This document shows positions 12,001 through 23,700 of a stretch of 64,000 nucleotides of DNA, piece after piece. Position numbers and translations under genes: made by a program. The stretch lies in the NCBI RefSeq assembly GCF_905475395.1, contig NC_058337.1:114694368-114758367 (forward strand), read 5' to 3'. Below the pieces are notes generated by a model that did not search any database, had not been told where the DNA came from, and saw only the letters and a program-made list of their open reading frames with translations. Numbering within the stretch: the first letter of the stretch is position 1; the number at the start of each line of letters is the position of its first letter. This DNA is from Chrysoperla carnea (lineage: Eukaryota; Arthropoda; Insecta; Neuroptera; Chrysopidae).

Positions 12001-12822
12001 TATGTATGGATATTATATATATCATGTATGTAACGGATATTTAGTTTATCTGGTAGTCTAAATTGGAACTACTTAAAAGAACCCACTTTCTGTTTTAATT
12101 AGTACGAATTAATATCGGCAATTGGCAGAGTTGCAACTCCCAGTTATCAATAGTGGTTGTCCTAGTGTGGGACACAGTTAACGCCATAAAATCCGTCATA
12201 ATACCTAAAAAAAGGGTTTACCCCCAACCCATACTCATGAACCAATTGCAGCTTTCTAAGAACGGATTTCAGATCGGTGAAACTTTAAAACATGACAGAC
12301 TCAATTGATTAAAAGTAAAGTGTACCCTATCACTCTCAAATTGCACTCGATGTGTAAATTTTGAAAAAAAAATAAAAAAACAGGGGCTACCAATATATGG
12401 GAATGTACATGTACATAGAGGGCGGCCGTGCAGTAAAAAAGAGAGGACGCATTGAAGCATCATCTAAACACGACCATTCTTCTCATTAAAAGAGCTAAAC
12501 AGTGGCAGAGAAAGTGATTAATCGTTTCTTTTTATTCTCTACTGTACAGGTATGATGCACTGGAAGTTCCAAGCGTCAAGCTATCTGTCTCCCTAGCCAC
12601 TTCCGTTTGAAATAAATTCCAAAAAATCTACATGGGTAATATAATTGCAACTGCTAAAGGGAAGTGTTTAAAAATATTGTCTAATGAGATAAAAAATCAA
12701 CTAATTTAGAGCTAAAATCCATATTTCTTATCAAATTTACCTTTCAAAGCAAAAAATAAATAAATTTTGAGTTTATTTGATTGATTTTTCTGGCTTAAAA
12801 CATACATTTATTTTAAGAATAC

Positions 12823-13091
12823 ACAGTGGACCGGCGGTAATTCAACAAACGTTTTGCAAGGTGGTGTCGAATTATCGAATTTGTCGGACTATAGAGTACT
12901 GCTAAAACCCCCTTTAATCAGGAACTTTTTAAAAAAGAATACCTTGTAATCCGACAAATTGCATATCAAACTTCATTTTCTAATTTCAGCCACGAAAAAA
13001 TACATTTATGTATTTATAATAAATCTGCATTGTAATTCCCATTGTAGTCATGCCGGATTATAATGGGTGACGATCGAATTACCGCGGTTGT
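12823..13091. mobile_element. pogo-like MITE of about 270 bp
   Basis: The left end ACAGTGGACCGGCGGTAATT pairs with the right end, whose reverse complement contains ACAACCGCGGTAATTCGATC. A homologous but more diverged segment lies at about 14447-14520 (shared ACAAACrTTTTrCAAG and GAATTTGT). The CAGT start fits pogo/Tigger-type elements, but the class is an inference. Confidence 0.6.
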
Positions 13092-14446
13092 ATTCTATTT
13101 TGATATGCTGAATTTGTTTTATATTGGGACGGGGGCTGGGGAAAGCAGCTGCCTTCTTTGGAGACTGCCATTCATAATTTTTGTTCAGCATGCAAATGTT
13201 CAATATATAAGATGACCCTCAGCCCTCTATACATCCGCTCCTGGCCACAGTAACATTATAGTGTCAAGTATGTTCACACACTTTGATGCTTTCGTTTTAA
13301 AAGTTTCGTTTACAAAAATATATTATATTATACATATTTTTTTTTTTTATTATTATTTTTATGAAATATATTTTTAGACACAAAATATGTTACATATTGA
13401 AAACAGGTTTTTTTTTACACATATAAAAATTTCTTTTTCGTATTGAAATCAAAAGTTTTTACACCAAAAATTTTTTGTGACTAATCACCTACACAAAAAA
13501 CGCATATTCATTGTAAATAAGTTCAAAGATTTCGTTTCGTTCTATATTTAATATTTTTCTGGTACTTTGCCCAATATTTTAACGTTATAATTTGTGTTGA
13601 ATATTATTTTCAAAGCTGGAGTCTTAAAATTTTATTGAAACACATGATTAACCATTCAAAATTCGAATAACGTTTTGAGAAGATTTAATTTAAAAAAAAA
13701 AAAAATTTTTTTCAAAAATTTTTAAAAAAAAGAAAAAATATATTTTCTAAATATAGTATTCTACATTATATTAGTTTTTCATAGAGATGGTGGACGTCAT
13801 TCATTGGTAAATAAATATAATATTTGTAAATTTGTGTATTTTTATACACTTCTCCCATGTACACGTACAAATTGCGTCACTTTTAATTGCTAATATCTCA
13901 TGAATGGCATGGTAAATCATCTTCTAATTTTAACAGCAAGTGTATTATGAATTAAATATTTTATATTCTGAGTTTTGAGAAATTCTTGGAATATCACTTT
14001 CGTGTAGGTACTACCTTAAAGTTGAGAAAACACCGCAATGACGGAAACCCGAATAATAATAATAAATGTTAACGGTATTAACACAACAGTAGCCTCAGCC
14101 TGCCTGCCTGCTACCATGGCATACCATGCTATGCCGCCTTTCAGACCTATCAACAGACAGTTTGACTTGCCTTTTACATTGAAGTATATTACACATATCG
14201 GTGAATAGGCAACCAATTCAACAAAACGATATTCAGTCAGTAGATATAACATCGAATCGTTTCCAACAATGTATTAATGATTATAATAGTTAATAAAAAG
14301 AGTTCGTGTAAAATCAGTTGGATCATTTGAAAGATAGCAATTTCTCAGCTGATAAATCGTATTAACATTGTACAAAATAGCTAATGGAAGTATTCGGAAA
14401 ATTGAGCATCAAGAAAAGAGTGAAATTTTCTCAACTTTCTACTCTA

Positions 14447-14520
14447 CAGATGTTTTCCGGTACTCCGACAAACATTTTACAAGAAGGTGGCGGATGATAG
14501 AATTTGTGGATTGTAGCCAC
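14447..14520. mobile_element. Diverged fragment related to the element at 12823
   Basis: CCGACAAACATTTTACAAG, then GGTGGCGGATGATAGAATTT and GGATTGTAG, line up with the left part of the element at 12823 with many substitutions. No right end is seen. Confidence 0.5.
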
Positions 14521-14824
14521 TAAGCTTTGGTAGTCCGGAATTTTTCGACAGATTACTTATAAAAAAAGGAAGAAAACGATGACCTGATAAATCGACAAAA
14601 ATGGTAATTGACAGTGCCGCTATCTATTTAAAACTTGTTCAAACGTACATTGACGAAGGTTTTTTGATAATAAATGTCCATTTTACACTCTGTTTCACAA
14701 AAAAGCACGTGTTTTATCATTCTAACTGTTATGACTATAACATTACATGGACTGTTATAGTAATATCTCTTATAATAGTTCAACTTTTGCGTGTATTTTG
14801 ATTTAGAGTGTCTGTATTTCTGTG

Positions 14825-14890
14825 TCTAAAAAAACGCACCAATTTGCATATTCTCTATGTAAGTCTATGCGTTTTTTGTGACACAAAGAT
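14825..14890. repeat. Imperfect hairpin
   Basis: TGTGTCTAAAAAAACGCA is followed about 25 bp later by TGCGTTTTTTGTGACACA, its near reverse complement. The arms are about 18 bp. Open frames over this stretch are not taken as genes. Confidence 0.6.
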
Positions 14891-15512
14891 ACTTGTTGTT
14901 GTGTTTACTGTAAAGACCAGACCCCCAAAGAGAATAATTTCATTTACAAGCGACTTCAAAAAACACTTCTCTTGTGATAATAAACTCAGTTAAATTGTTT
15001 TTTGGATGCTTGACGAAACTTTCAACATTTTTGATATGACCGCAAATGAACACAACTTTGCTTTTGTAAATATCACTAGATTTCCTAGATTTTTCGTACA
15101 AGGTTTTGCTCTACATCTTGGATTTAGGTAATTATTGGTTTTTTTTTAAAACTTCAGATTTTCTTCAGTTCCATTTTCTCAAGTGAACTTACTCCAACTC
15201 TATCAGAATTCAACAATAATATATAAAACCAGACTTTACCACTACAATTACAGAACATGTGAAGCTGCTTCTGTGTTTGAATATTGTTCTTTCTCATTGT
15301 TATCTGTTGTATGTATGATGCTATAATAAACATACATTATACATATACATACAAAACAGGGGATGGGGTACCTATCGGTTTTAAGCATGCAAAAGCCAGT
15401 GTGAGCAATTTAATTATTTTGAGACTTATGAAGATTTTTCCCTTCTCAATTCCATCTAAAATTAGCGACAAGAGATTGAAATCATCTTGAAATTAATTTA
15501 CACTTTTCGTCG

Positions 15513-15975
15513 GGGACACCTGATCTAACACCACAAAAATTTTATGAGCTCGCTTAACAACTGGGTAGGGTTGACAACTACCCTTTCACTATCTGCAATC
15601 TTTTAAAAAATTTTTAAATCACTTCGAAAAATTGTCAAACCTTTTTCGTATTACGATTTCAAAGGCAACGAAATTTGACTAACAATTATCATAGAAATCA
15701 ACGAAATAAAACGAAAATCAATTATTTCGCCTAATTTTCGAGATATCGACAATAGAAAATGAAAATTTGGTTATTATTAACTGATCTAAGAGGCGCAACA
15801 CAAAAATTTTGTGGATTTGCCTAACAACTGGCTAGCGTTGGCAACTGTTCTCTCACTACCTGCAGCCTCTTTAAAATTGATCTACGTAACCTTTTCCCTC
15901 TTGTTCTAAATCAATCACTACGAATTTGTCAAGCCTTATTCGTATTATGATTTCAAAGGCGACGAAATTTGGCAT
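15513..15975. repeat. Tandem, diverged ~260-bp direct duplication
   Basis: Unit 1 (about 15520-15680) and unit 2 (about 15780-15975) share, in order, CTGATCTAA, ACACAAAAATTTT with a variant in unit 1, CCTAACAACTGG (GCTTAACAACTGG in unit 1), CACTAYCTGCA, ACTWCGAA, TTTCGTATTA or its variant, and GATTTCAAAGGCRACGAAAT. Unit 2 has about 30 extra bases. This is an old duplication in non-coding DNA. Confidence 0.8.
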
Positions 15976-16089
15976 ATTTGGAAATTTATCTATTAAGAAA
16001 ATCACTAATGACGTCAAGAAATCAATATGGCAGTCATAATCAGACTTATATCTAATAAAACATTGGCCTGTGAAATGACAAGATCATTT

Positions 16090-16215
16090 AAAGAATGAGC
16101 TATTTCTTGTTAGACAATTCATTCCTACATTTGAACAGTATTTTGCAAATTACTATGGTTCCTCAATGTTTTTCTTTTTATTCAACGCCTGTTGAAACCC
16201 AGTTTTAGCCTGTCG
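16090..16215. repeat. Dispersed repeat, copy 1 (pair with 42455-42560)
   Basis: CATTTGAACAGTATTTTGCA, then ACTATGGTT, a T-rich gap and CTGTTGAAACCCAGTTTTA recur with substitutions at about 42480-42560. The shared block is about 100 bp and non-coding. Confidence 0.7.
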
Positions 16216-16904
16216 TCGTAGCTCTATTCTAAGCTACCGATTTATGTGTACAAGATTTGAAGGTGATTAGGAGTTTTGTATTTTAGCAAGGAATTATTAG
16301 GAACTATACCTTAACTCGCTGATTTTTTTCGTGTTATTCGAAATCCTCCCCAAAAGGCTCAAAAAGTAAAAAAAACTTTCGCTCAACAACTTTTGCCTAC
16401 TCGAATCCAACTAGAATCCGCGCTATAGGTACATACTTACGCCCTCACAAGTATGGAAGTACTCTATATATGTATAACGCATATTACAACAACTAAACAC
16501 TCCTGTTCAACGATCAATAATCCCTTTTGTCGGCCACATATATTCAGTGAAATGACAATGTTTTTTAAAAACTTACTCTAAAGGGTTGCTGACTCATTAT
16601 AATAGATAGATACAAAAATTAATATGTTGGGGTATACTACTATAGTTTTTAGTGAAGGGGGCGCACTTATTATTACTTTATTTTGTGGGGTAATAATATG
16701 AAGTTAAACTAGGGTAAATGTTTTACAACCCCCGCAGGCGGTCAAAAAAATCTGTTATCTATTTAAAAAAGGTTGTTCACATTTTGTGATATGTCAATGT
16801 GATAAAATTGGTGAGGCACGCGACTATTAAAGGGATGGTCACACATTACCTACTGATAATTTATGATGGCTCAATATTATTTTGAAATCGAACATTAAAA
16901 ATTA

Positions 16905-17412
16905 TTAAGGTAGTACCAGCATGAAATCACTTTTCGACAGATTTGGCCGAATTTTTTTTCTCGGGTTTATAATAGCTTTATTTATGAATTCCTAAAATTT
17001 CATAATTTTTGACCGTTTAGATCGCGAGATATTTAAAGACAAAGTTCGCGATTTTGAGGGTCATGTCCCATTTAAAGCATGTAAAATGTCCAGTCTCTCC
17101 AACTATTTTTTATGATATTATTATATATTGAAGAAAAAGTAGAAAAAAATGTTTATACAATACAATTCTAAAAAAAAAATTTAGAAATTAATTTTCACTT
17201 TCGAGATATTAATTTTGACGTAAATTGATCGAAATTGGGACGTTGGCATAATTATTTCCCATTTTAAACGGTCAAAATTTCTGAAACTTTGGGAATTAAT
17301 AGTAAGCATTATTAAATTCTTAAATTTAATTTTTCGTTAAATTCTGTCGAAAAAAAAATTGTACCATTGCTTTAACATAGAAACTGCAAATACCATGCTG
17401 GAACATCCTTAA
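16905..17412. mobile_element. 508-bp fold-back element with long degenerate inverted repeats
   Basis: The left end TTAAGGTAGTACCAGCATG pairs with the right end, whose reverse complement is TTAAGGATGTTCCAGCATG. Further in, TTTCGACAGATTT, a TGAATTCCTAAAATTTCA-type stretch and TTTTTGACCGTTTA on the left match reverse-complemented counterparts on the right (TTTCGACAGAATTT, TTAATTCCCAAAGTTTCA, ATTTTGACCGTTTA). The arms are therefore at least 120 bp and diverged. No ORF is present. Confidence 0.8.
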
Positions 17413-17550
17413 GTATAAAATTATTTTTATGTTTATTTTTTAACTACACAAAATAATAGTTTATGGCCAATCACGAGTTGTTTAAAAATAAGTCTATTAA
17501 TAAAACCTCTTTCCTTAGGGTTTTCTTATGTTCTCGAACATTGGCTAATG

Positions 17551-17810
17551 CAGGCATGGGCAAACGTGGCTTAGAGAAGTCCCTAATACTTCTGTATCTA
17601 AAATACCAGTAAGACAAAGACAACCAAAAATACGAGAAAGACAGAGACAACATTTTTTTCTACCTGTCTCATTACTATAAGAGAAACTGAGATAGGTATA
17701 AGAGTCGTATACCCGTCTCACTTGTACCTCTATGAGCAATGCGAATAAAGAGACACGCAATAAAGTTATAACAATGGTGACTTTGACTTAAAATAACTCG
17801 CCCATGCTTG
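17551..17810. mobile_element. hAT-like MITE
   Basis: The start CAGGCATGGGCAAACGTGGC and the end reading ACTCGCCCATGCTTG form short terminal inverted repeats of the CAGG(C)ATGGGCAAAC kind common in hAT elements. The 8 bp outside each end (GGCTAATG and GTCTAACA) agree at 5 positions, compatible with an aged 8-bp target duplication. Minus-strand open frames across this block are shadows of the repeat. Confidence 0.65.
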
Positions 17811-17863
17811 GTCTAACATGATTAGCTAGTCCCTTATCTTGTGGTTTGGTGAAAATTTCCAAA

Positions 17864-18090
17864 GACATAGAGAATAGACTGAGTGTTCCCTATTCAGTTG
17901 TAAAGTAATTACTGGCAAAAAAAACTCTGAGAGAGATGAAGCGAATGTACGGCCTGCCAAGTAGTTGTATCATTCTAGAATTTCTACAGACCTATAGAAA
18001 AGACACAGGTATTGGTCGTACAGTCGTTATGCCTCTTTCTACAGAGCGGTAAATTTTGTGCGGGTATTGCTCAGTCCATTCTCTATGTTC
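17864..18090. mobile_element. 227-bp inverted-repeat element adjoining the hAT-like MITE
   Basis: GACATAGAGAATAGACTGAG at the left is matched at the right by CTCAGTCCATTCTCTATGTT, its near-exact reverse complement. The interior has no coding sense. It sits only about 55 bp from the element at 17551. Confidence 0.75.
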
Positions 18091-18482
18091 TTCTTCTACT
18101 TCTATTCGTTGAACAACTTTTTCATCAATCTGATCAGGAGCGGATAGAAGTTGTCAAACTTGGTTGATCAAGATAAAAATGGCGTTAAATAGAAATGGTG
18201 AGAGACTAGTTTCTAACTAACAATAAGTTAAATTTTGATTTAAACTTCGAAGGCTCCTCCTTTTTAGAAACACAATGAGTCTGACAGCTCGTAAACTTCA
18301 TTTAGCTTGGAAAGCGTCTAGTAAATCAAATTTTTAGCTTTTGTTCTCTTAATAAAAATAAAAAACCTATTAAGCTTATGAAAACGATTCTCTGGAAGAG
18401 AAGGAGTAACTTTTCACAAGTACTTTGTGGTTTTAAGAGGTGACGTCTCATCCAAAAGCATCTTGATTTTTTGAAATCTTTT

Positions 18483-18510
18483 CACCCTTTCCAAAACGGA
18501 AAAGGGTGGA
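18483..18510. repeat. Short hairpin
   Basis: CACCCTTTCC-AAAAC-GGAAAAGGGTGG forms a 10-bp stem with one bulge. It is an isolated structure with no obvious role. Confidence 0.5.
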
Positions 18511-19645
18511 GCGGAATCTCATAATTTAGCGGAAAATTGTAAATCAGGGACAATAAATGACTGGCATTTTATTAAATATTTGGAGTCCTTAGGGAGAGAG
18601 AAACTGTTTCTATTTTCTTAATAAGAAATGAAGTTTCTTCCAAACTTTGTAGTCTTCATCAATTTAAAATGCATCGTCAATATGAAACGGTTAATTTCAA
18701 TTTCGCGCTTCAGTCATGTTTGATACCCAGTCGTCATCCTCTAAAAAAAATTTTTGCAATATTTATTAATCTAAACGTCATACATTTTGTGTACATTAAC
18801 CCTTAATGTGTTAGAAAGAATAGTGTTAACGGTTTGCATGCTTACGTTCGTTGATTATAGGTTTATATTTAGTTAAAAGTCACTGTCTGTTCGCTATAAT
18901 GACATGTTGATTCCACTAACCGTGACTAAATTATCACATTAACTACCTATTTACTTACTTTATTAATTTTTGTAGTCTAAAATTTGCTTCCGTGCACTAT
19001 ATTTGAAATATTTTGTTTTATAATAATTTTTGTGGACCAAAATTAATTTTTTTGTTTTATACAATTTTTGTATTCCGTGCAAGATGAGCTGATAGATATT
19101 TAAAGATAGGTATATTGTTTTTTTAGAACTTTTCACTAATAGGTTTTTAATAGCAATACATTAAAAACATCGAAATTGAAGTTTGGTTCTTCACATGGCT
19201 GGTAATTTTCCAAATGGTACCAAAAATAATGATGACACATACTAATATATTGTGGTGAATCATCTTATAAGGTCGAACTGACCGGAAGAATTATTCTCTC
19301 TGCTAAAAATCATGATCAAACTAATAGATGTTCGGGGAGGCACAGTGGCAGTATTAGTACTAGAATTGGAGGGGTGACTAAAGCCCGACAAGTAGACCTT
19401 TCTTGACCTTTTTGACTCCAAGTTAGCGTCTCCCCTTTCTTGCTCCTTTTTACCGACGCCAAGTTCACAACCTAGACCATCTGGTTCGTTTTCTCTAGTT
19501 CTTTGGCCATTGTTAAACCTTTTACGAATGACAAGGCCGAGTTGACATTTTGCCAGGATTTGAAGGGACGTATCGTCCGACTCATCGCATTCTGAGCAAG
19601 TCGACAGTCTCATGAAGACTAGTAATCGGTCAGCACCTCTACAAT

Positions 19646-19725
19646 GAGGCCTGGTATTTGACATACATTTCAGAAATCTAATGTTTTGTCCAACAACTTT
19701 TTCCTTTACGAAATTTTTCACAACC
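19646..19725. mobile_element. Left end of the GTATTTGACA TIR family, copy 3
   Basis: GGCCTGGTATTTGACATACA then TTTCAGAAATCTAATG, followed by a CTTTTTCCTTTACGAAATTT stretch, match the left end and interior of the element at 34423. The right end was not found. The N-terminal part of the minus-strand open frame 19260-19721 is simply this repeat read backwards. Confidence 0.65.
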
Positions 19726-20301
19726 GCACAGCCAATGATACTCGTATATTTTAAAATACCGATTGTCGCATGACAGAAAGTTTTTCCAAAAGATAGAAAT
19801 GCCCATTAAATTAAAAATCATTTAATTACCACTTCGTGTTACGTACTAGAGATTTTTTTGTGCGCCCATAATAGTAATATGTTTTTTGCACCAAAACCCT
19901 CCGGAAAGAACTATGAACGAAAGAGCACATAATCAGGCTTTCTTTTTGTTGAATATTTGTAATCAATGTTAAAAAAAATAATCAAACGATCCACAGATGT
20001 ATTTTAAAGTTTACAGGAAAAATTTTATTAATATAATAATATTATCACTAACACTATCCCTTTGAAGAATTTTTAAGGAAAACCATCAGCGATTACCACA
20101 TTTTAAAAGAGTATCATAAAATGAACAGTATTATTTGTATGATTTCAATCGTAATTCATTCCTCAATATCATCAGTTCATTAAAGTGAAATTAATATTTT
20201 TCTATTTCAAATTTCCACACCAATTCCCAAAACTTTTTTATAATAAACATAGATTAAAGCATTCTTTTAATACTAATTTTATATTTTTTGTATTGTTTCA
20301 G

Positions 20302-20378
20302 GTGAGGAAGGTCAAAAGAAGAAAGGATTTTTCAAAAGTTTTTGGAAACGATCTAGACATTATTCGTTAGAACAGTAA
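20302..20378 (+). CDS. Terminal coding exon of the unidentified gene, lysine/aromatic tail
   Basis: A strong acceptor (TATTGTTTCAG) precedes it. Joined to the exon ending at 6701, the frame continues with glycine and EEGQKKKGFFKSFWKRSRHY, then SLEQ and a TAA stop. The combined visible C-terminus is 47 residues: a polar, lysine/serine-rich linker followed by a compact basic patch with three Phe, one Trp and one Tyr. Such a tail could bind acidic membrane or a partner protein, but that is inference. I do not recognise the family and give no symbol. A candidate alternative last exon in the same phase lies at 23975. A possible AATAAA signal is at 20708. Confidence 0.72.
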
Positions 20379-20707
20379 ATCAAAAAATAGGGGTAAATAA
20401 TAATACAAAACACATACACATTCATTCACACATTCACAATCACAAAATTAAACAAGAAAATTTATATTTTACCAAAAAAAAATATTTTTATCTCATACTA
20501 AATGAATATGAATGGGTAGTAGTTTATTATTCACGGGAGTGATCCAAATTGAACTTGAGATTGAACTTCGTCAAAAACTTGAGATTTCAAATGCTTTTAA
20601 AAAGTTTCTAATTGGAAAAAAAATGATTTTTTGGAAACAATTCTCTTTACGATTTCAAGATCCATTTTTGATAAAAAGACCTTTGGATGTTCAAGGCTTT
20701 TAGAGGT

Positions 20708-20713
20708 AATAAA
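20708..20713 (+). terminator. Possible polyadenylation signal of the unidentified gene
   Basis: An AATAAA lies about 330 bp after the TAA at 20376. In DNA this AT-rich the hexamer is common by chance, so this is only a candidate. Confidence 0.25.
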
Positions 20714-23700
20714 TTCCATTAAAATATGAAAAAAAACTTGAATTAAGAATGCTCTGCAAATGTTTTGTTTTGTCTAAATATAGAAATCATAATTTTTTTT
20801 AAATGAAAGTACAATATTCATTAAGAATCGAGGCTGTTTGTCTGTATGCGAAAGATCGAAAACAATTTATCGATCGTGTATTTTTTGCTTATTTATGTTT
20901 GTCATAAAAACGAAATGCCTTACAAATGACTTTCCTTTAAATTGGCAGCTCCGTCTAAATTAGTCAAGAAACCATATAAAAATTGCTAGAAAAATTCTTA
21001 ACATTATAAACACCTTAAAAAATTATCCTTATTGAAAATCTTGTAATCTCTGTTCACAATAATAACTTCCCCAGAAGACTATGGATGAATTGCCGCTACG
21101 TCATAGCTCATTCTAAAGTTCAATTTAGATCATTCTTCATATTTGTTAGATTATTTCATAGCAAGATTTATATAAAGCAGCAAAATGTTAATTTTTTAAT
21201 AATTTTTACTAAACATAATTTATTCTCCATCATAATCTCTTAAAAAACACACAGTACATAAAAAATATACATGAAAAAAAAAATAGTTGTTAACTATATT
21301 TATATGACAGGTTTTACTGTAGTTTTATAGATAATTATTTGTATTATCTAATAACAAATTTAAATTGAATTTCCAAACAGAAATTAATTTAAATTTTAAT
21401 AATTTATATAATAATATGATGAATGGAAAACCGAAAGAAAAACTTTTCGGATAAATTTTTACTTAAAACAGAATTATTTAATATATTATTTTCTAAAAAA
21501 CAATTAATCAAACTTGTATGTTAAAAATAACTAAAAAAAAATATAATTTATATAAAAAAAAAGTCCAAAACTAATTCTAGAATTAATGTAAATTTAGTTA
21601 GTTTCAATTTTTTAATTTTTTTTATTGCCATGTAATTTGTTTCAGAAATTAAAAAAATGATATTTAATTTTTCAATTAAATTAAGAAAAATTAAATGTTG
21701 TATTTTTCTGCCATTTTTTTTTTTTTATTAACTTTTCTTTTTTTAATATCTTAATATATACAAAGTGTACAATATAGAAATAAGTTATGTAAATTTGAAT
21801 CAGTAAGAAAAACATTCCTTGAATCTTGTGTTAAAATCTACAGGCTATTTCTGTAAAAACGATTACTTAATTTATTAAGCATTTTACCATGGAAACCAAA
21901 CGTTACTTAAGTCATCATATTGTGTTCAAATGGAAAGGGCAGTAGTGTTATATCTTTAATCTATGTTAATTTTTTAGATTTTATAAGAATTATTTCACTT
22001 TACAAATCTGATCGACGACTGACCTGATTGATTCTTACAATTCTGGTACATAATTCAGCTTTCTATACTTTATTTAGCTTGCCGAAATTCCTTTCTAATA
22101 TATCTCAAATCGTGTATGCTTTAGGTCTTAATTAAAACATAATTTCTATTTATGCGATTTTATTAATAACGAATTCGAGAAGTATAATTAAAATTATAAA
22201 TCCCTTTGTGTCTATGTATACGCCTCATAAACAACCATGAATCTCTTTAGAGCTGTTGACGAGTATAATGTCAACGCGACCTCTTTAATGGACGGATAAA
22301 AAATTATTCAACGAACTCAAAGGATTTAACGAAATACGAGATTGCAGGATGCGAAAAATTAATAATTTCATAAATTAAACAAATAAAAATATGAAAGAAA
22401 TTATTATCTTACATAACTGATTAATATCATTGTACACTTTGTACATATCAAATAATGTATAACACAATACAAATTATTTTATGTGATTTTTTTATTAAAA
22501 CAAAAAGTGAATATTTATTTTTAATGTGTACATATATTTAAATATTTTTTAATAACAAGAAAACTAAAAAAAATCAATTTTTATTACGACCGAAAGTGGT
22601 ATACATTTTGTAAATGTTTTTAGTATGTAAACACAAAAAAATTAAAAACACTGTAGAGAAACAAAAAAAAAAAATGTTGGTTCAAAATGATTGGAAATTG
22701 TTAATATTAAAAAAAACGCTTTGAAAATTGAATGGTTCTTAAAAAAGTAGTTCCAATTTTGAAAACACTTCTTCAAGGTAACAAATCAAGAGTAGATTCT
22801 TTGTGATGAAAAATCATTCATTCCTCTAGCAAATGAAAAAAGGCTATAAGCTCAAATTCAATTTTTTATTTTATTTTTTTAATAGAAAAGTTTTTAGTTG
22901 CCTAAAAAATGTCTTAGCTCTCGTTGAAAAAATGAATGTTGCCAAAATCACTTTAAAAAAATTTGTCACAGAATAAATTCTGATAATTGTGAATTTCACT
23001 TTTAAATAGACAAGTGTTGCTTCTATAATTGAAGGTGTTGCTAATTTTTGTCGAAATTCCTGTTTACGTAAAGTATTTTGTTGCTGAGTAGTTTTATCAA
23101 CCGGCAAAACTTTAATCAGGTGATTTTGACAGTTCAAGGTTGTACAATTTATGACAAATTATGACTACATTATAGTTGAAATACGCATGTATATTTTTCA
23201 ATCTGTTTTCCTTTTAAAATCTCTCATTAATTAGTAGAAAAATACACCGAAAAGGAAATGGCCAGGAGATCACGTCGTGGGTCACCATTTGAGTCTGATT
23301 AAAACATCTGTCAAATGTTATTTTCGATATCTGCAACAGAATACTTCTAAAGGATACATTGTTCTCTAGCAACATTAAAATAAATGTCACAAAACACCTA
23401 TTACGGAGTACTCTTTCAAACATCTCCGTCGCTTAATAGCTGCTTTAATTGACTTCCCCATAAAATTAATTTGCAAAAAAACCGCAATCAAATTCACATA
23501 AAAACGTAAATGAGAAAAAAATAGATAAAAATAGACAAATGTTGATTGTTATTGTCATGTATGTCCATGTTTTAAAACAGAGAGGCCTGATTGAATTTTT
23601 GAAAAAACAGTAAAATGCACTAAATAAAATGCCTAATTGGATATAATTTTTAAATGTGTATTTTATCACATGCATTTATAAAAAAAAAAAAATATTTGCA

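Larger units (their letters stand above)
6702..20301 (+). other. Intron (13.6 kb) of the unidentified plus-strand gene
   Basis: It is bounded by the GTAAGT donor at 6702 and the TATTGTTTCAG acceptor ending at 20301. It carries many transposon-like elements (listed separately) and short open frames that I regard as chance, including 7697-7936, 11278-11475, 12269-12463 and 14601-14993. No further exon is securely seen; 10588-10622 has an acceptor and a short frame in the right phase but is weak. Confidence 0.65.

Noticed and set aside
19260-19721. 153-codon minus-strand open frame
   Set aside because: Its first ~25 codons are the reverse of a transposon terminus shared with 34423 and 7191; no domain, splice context or composition supports coding.
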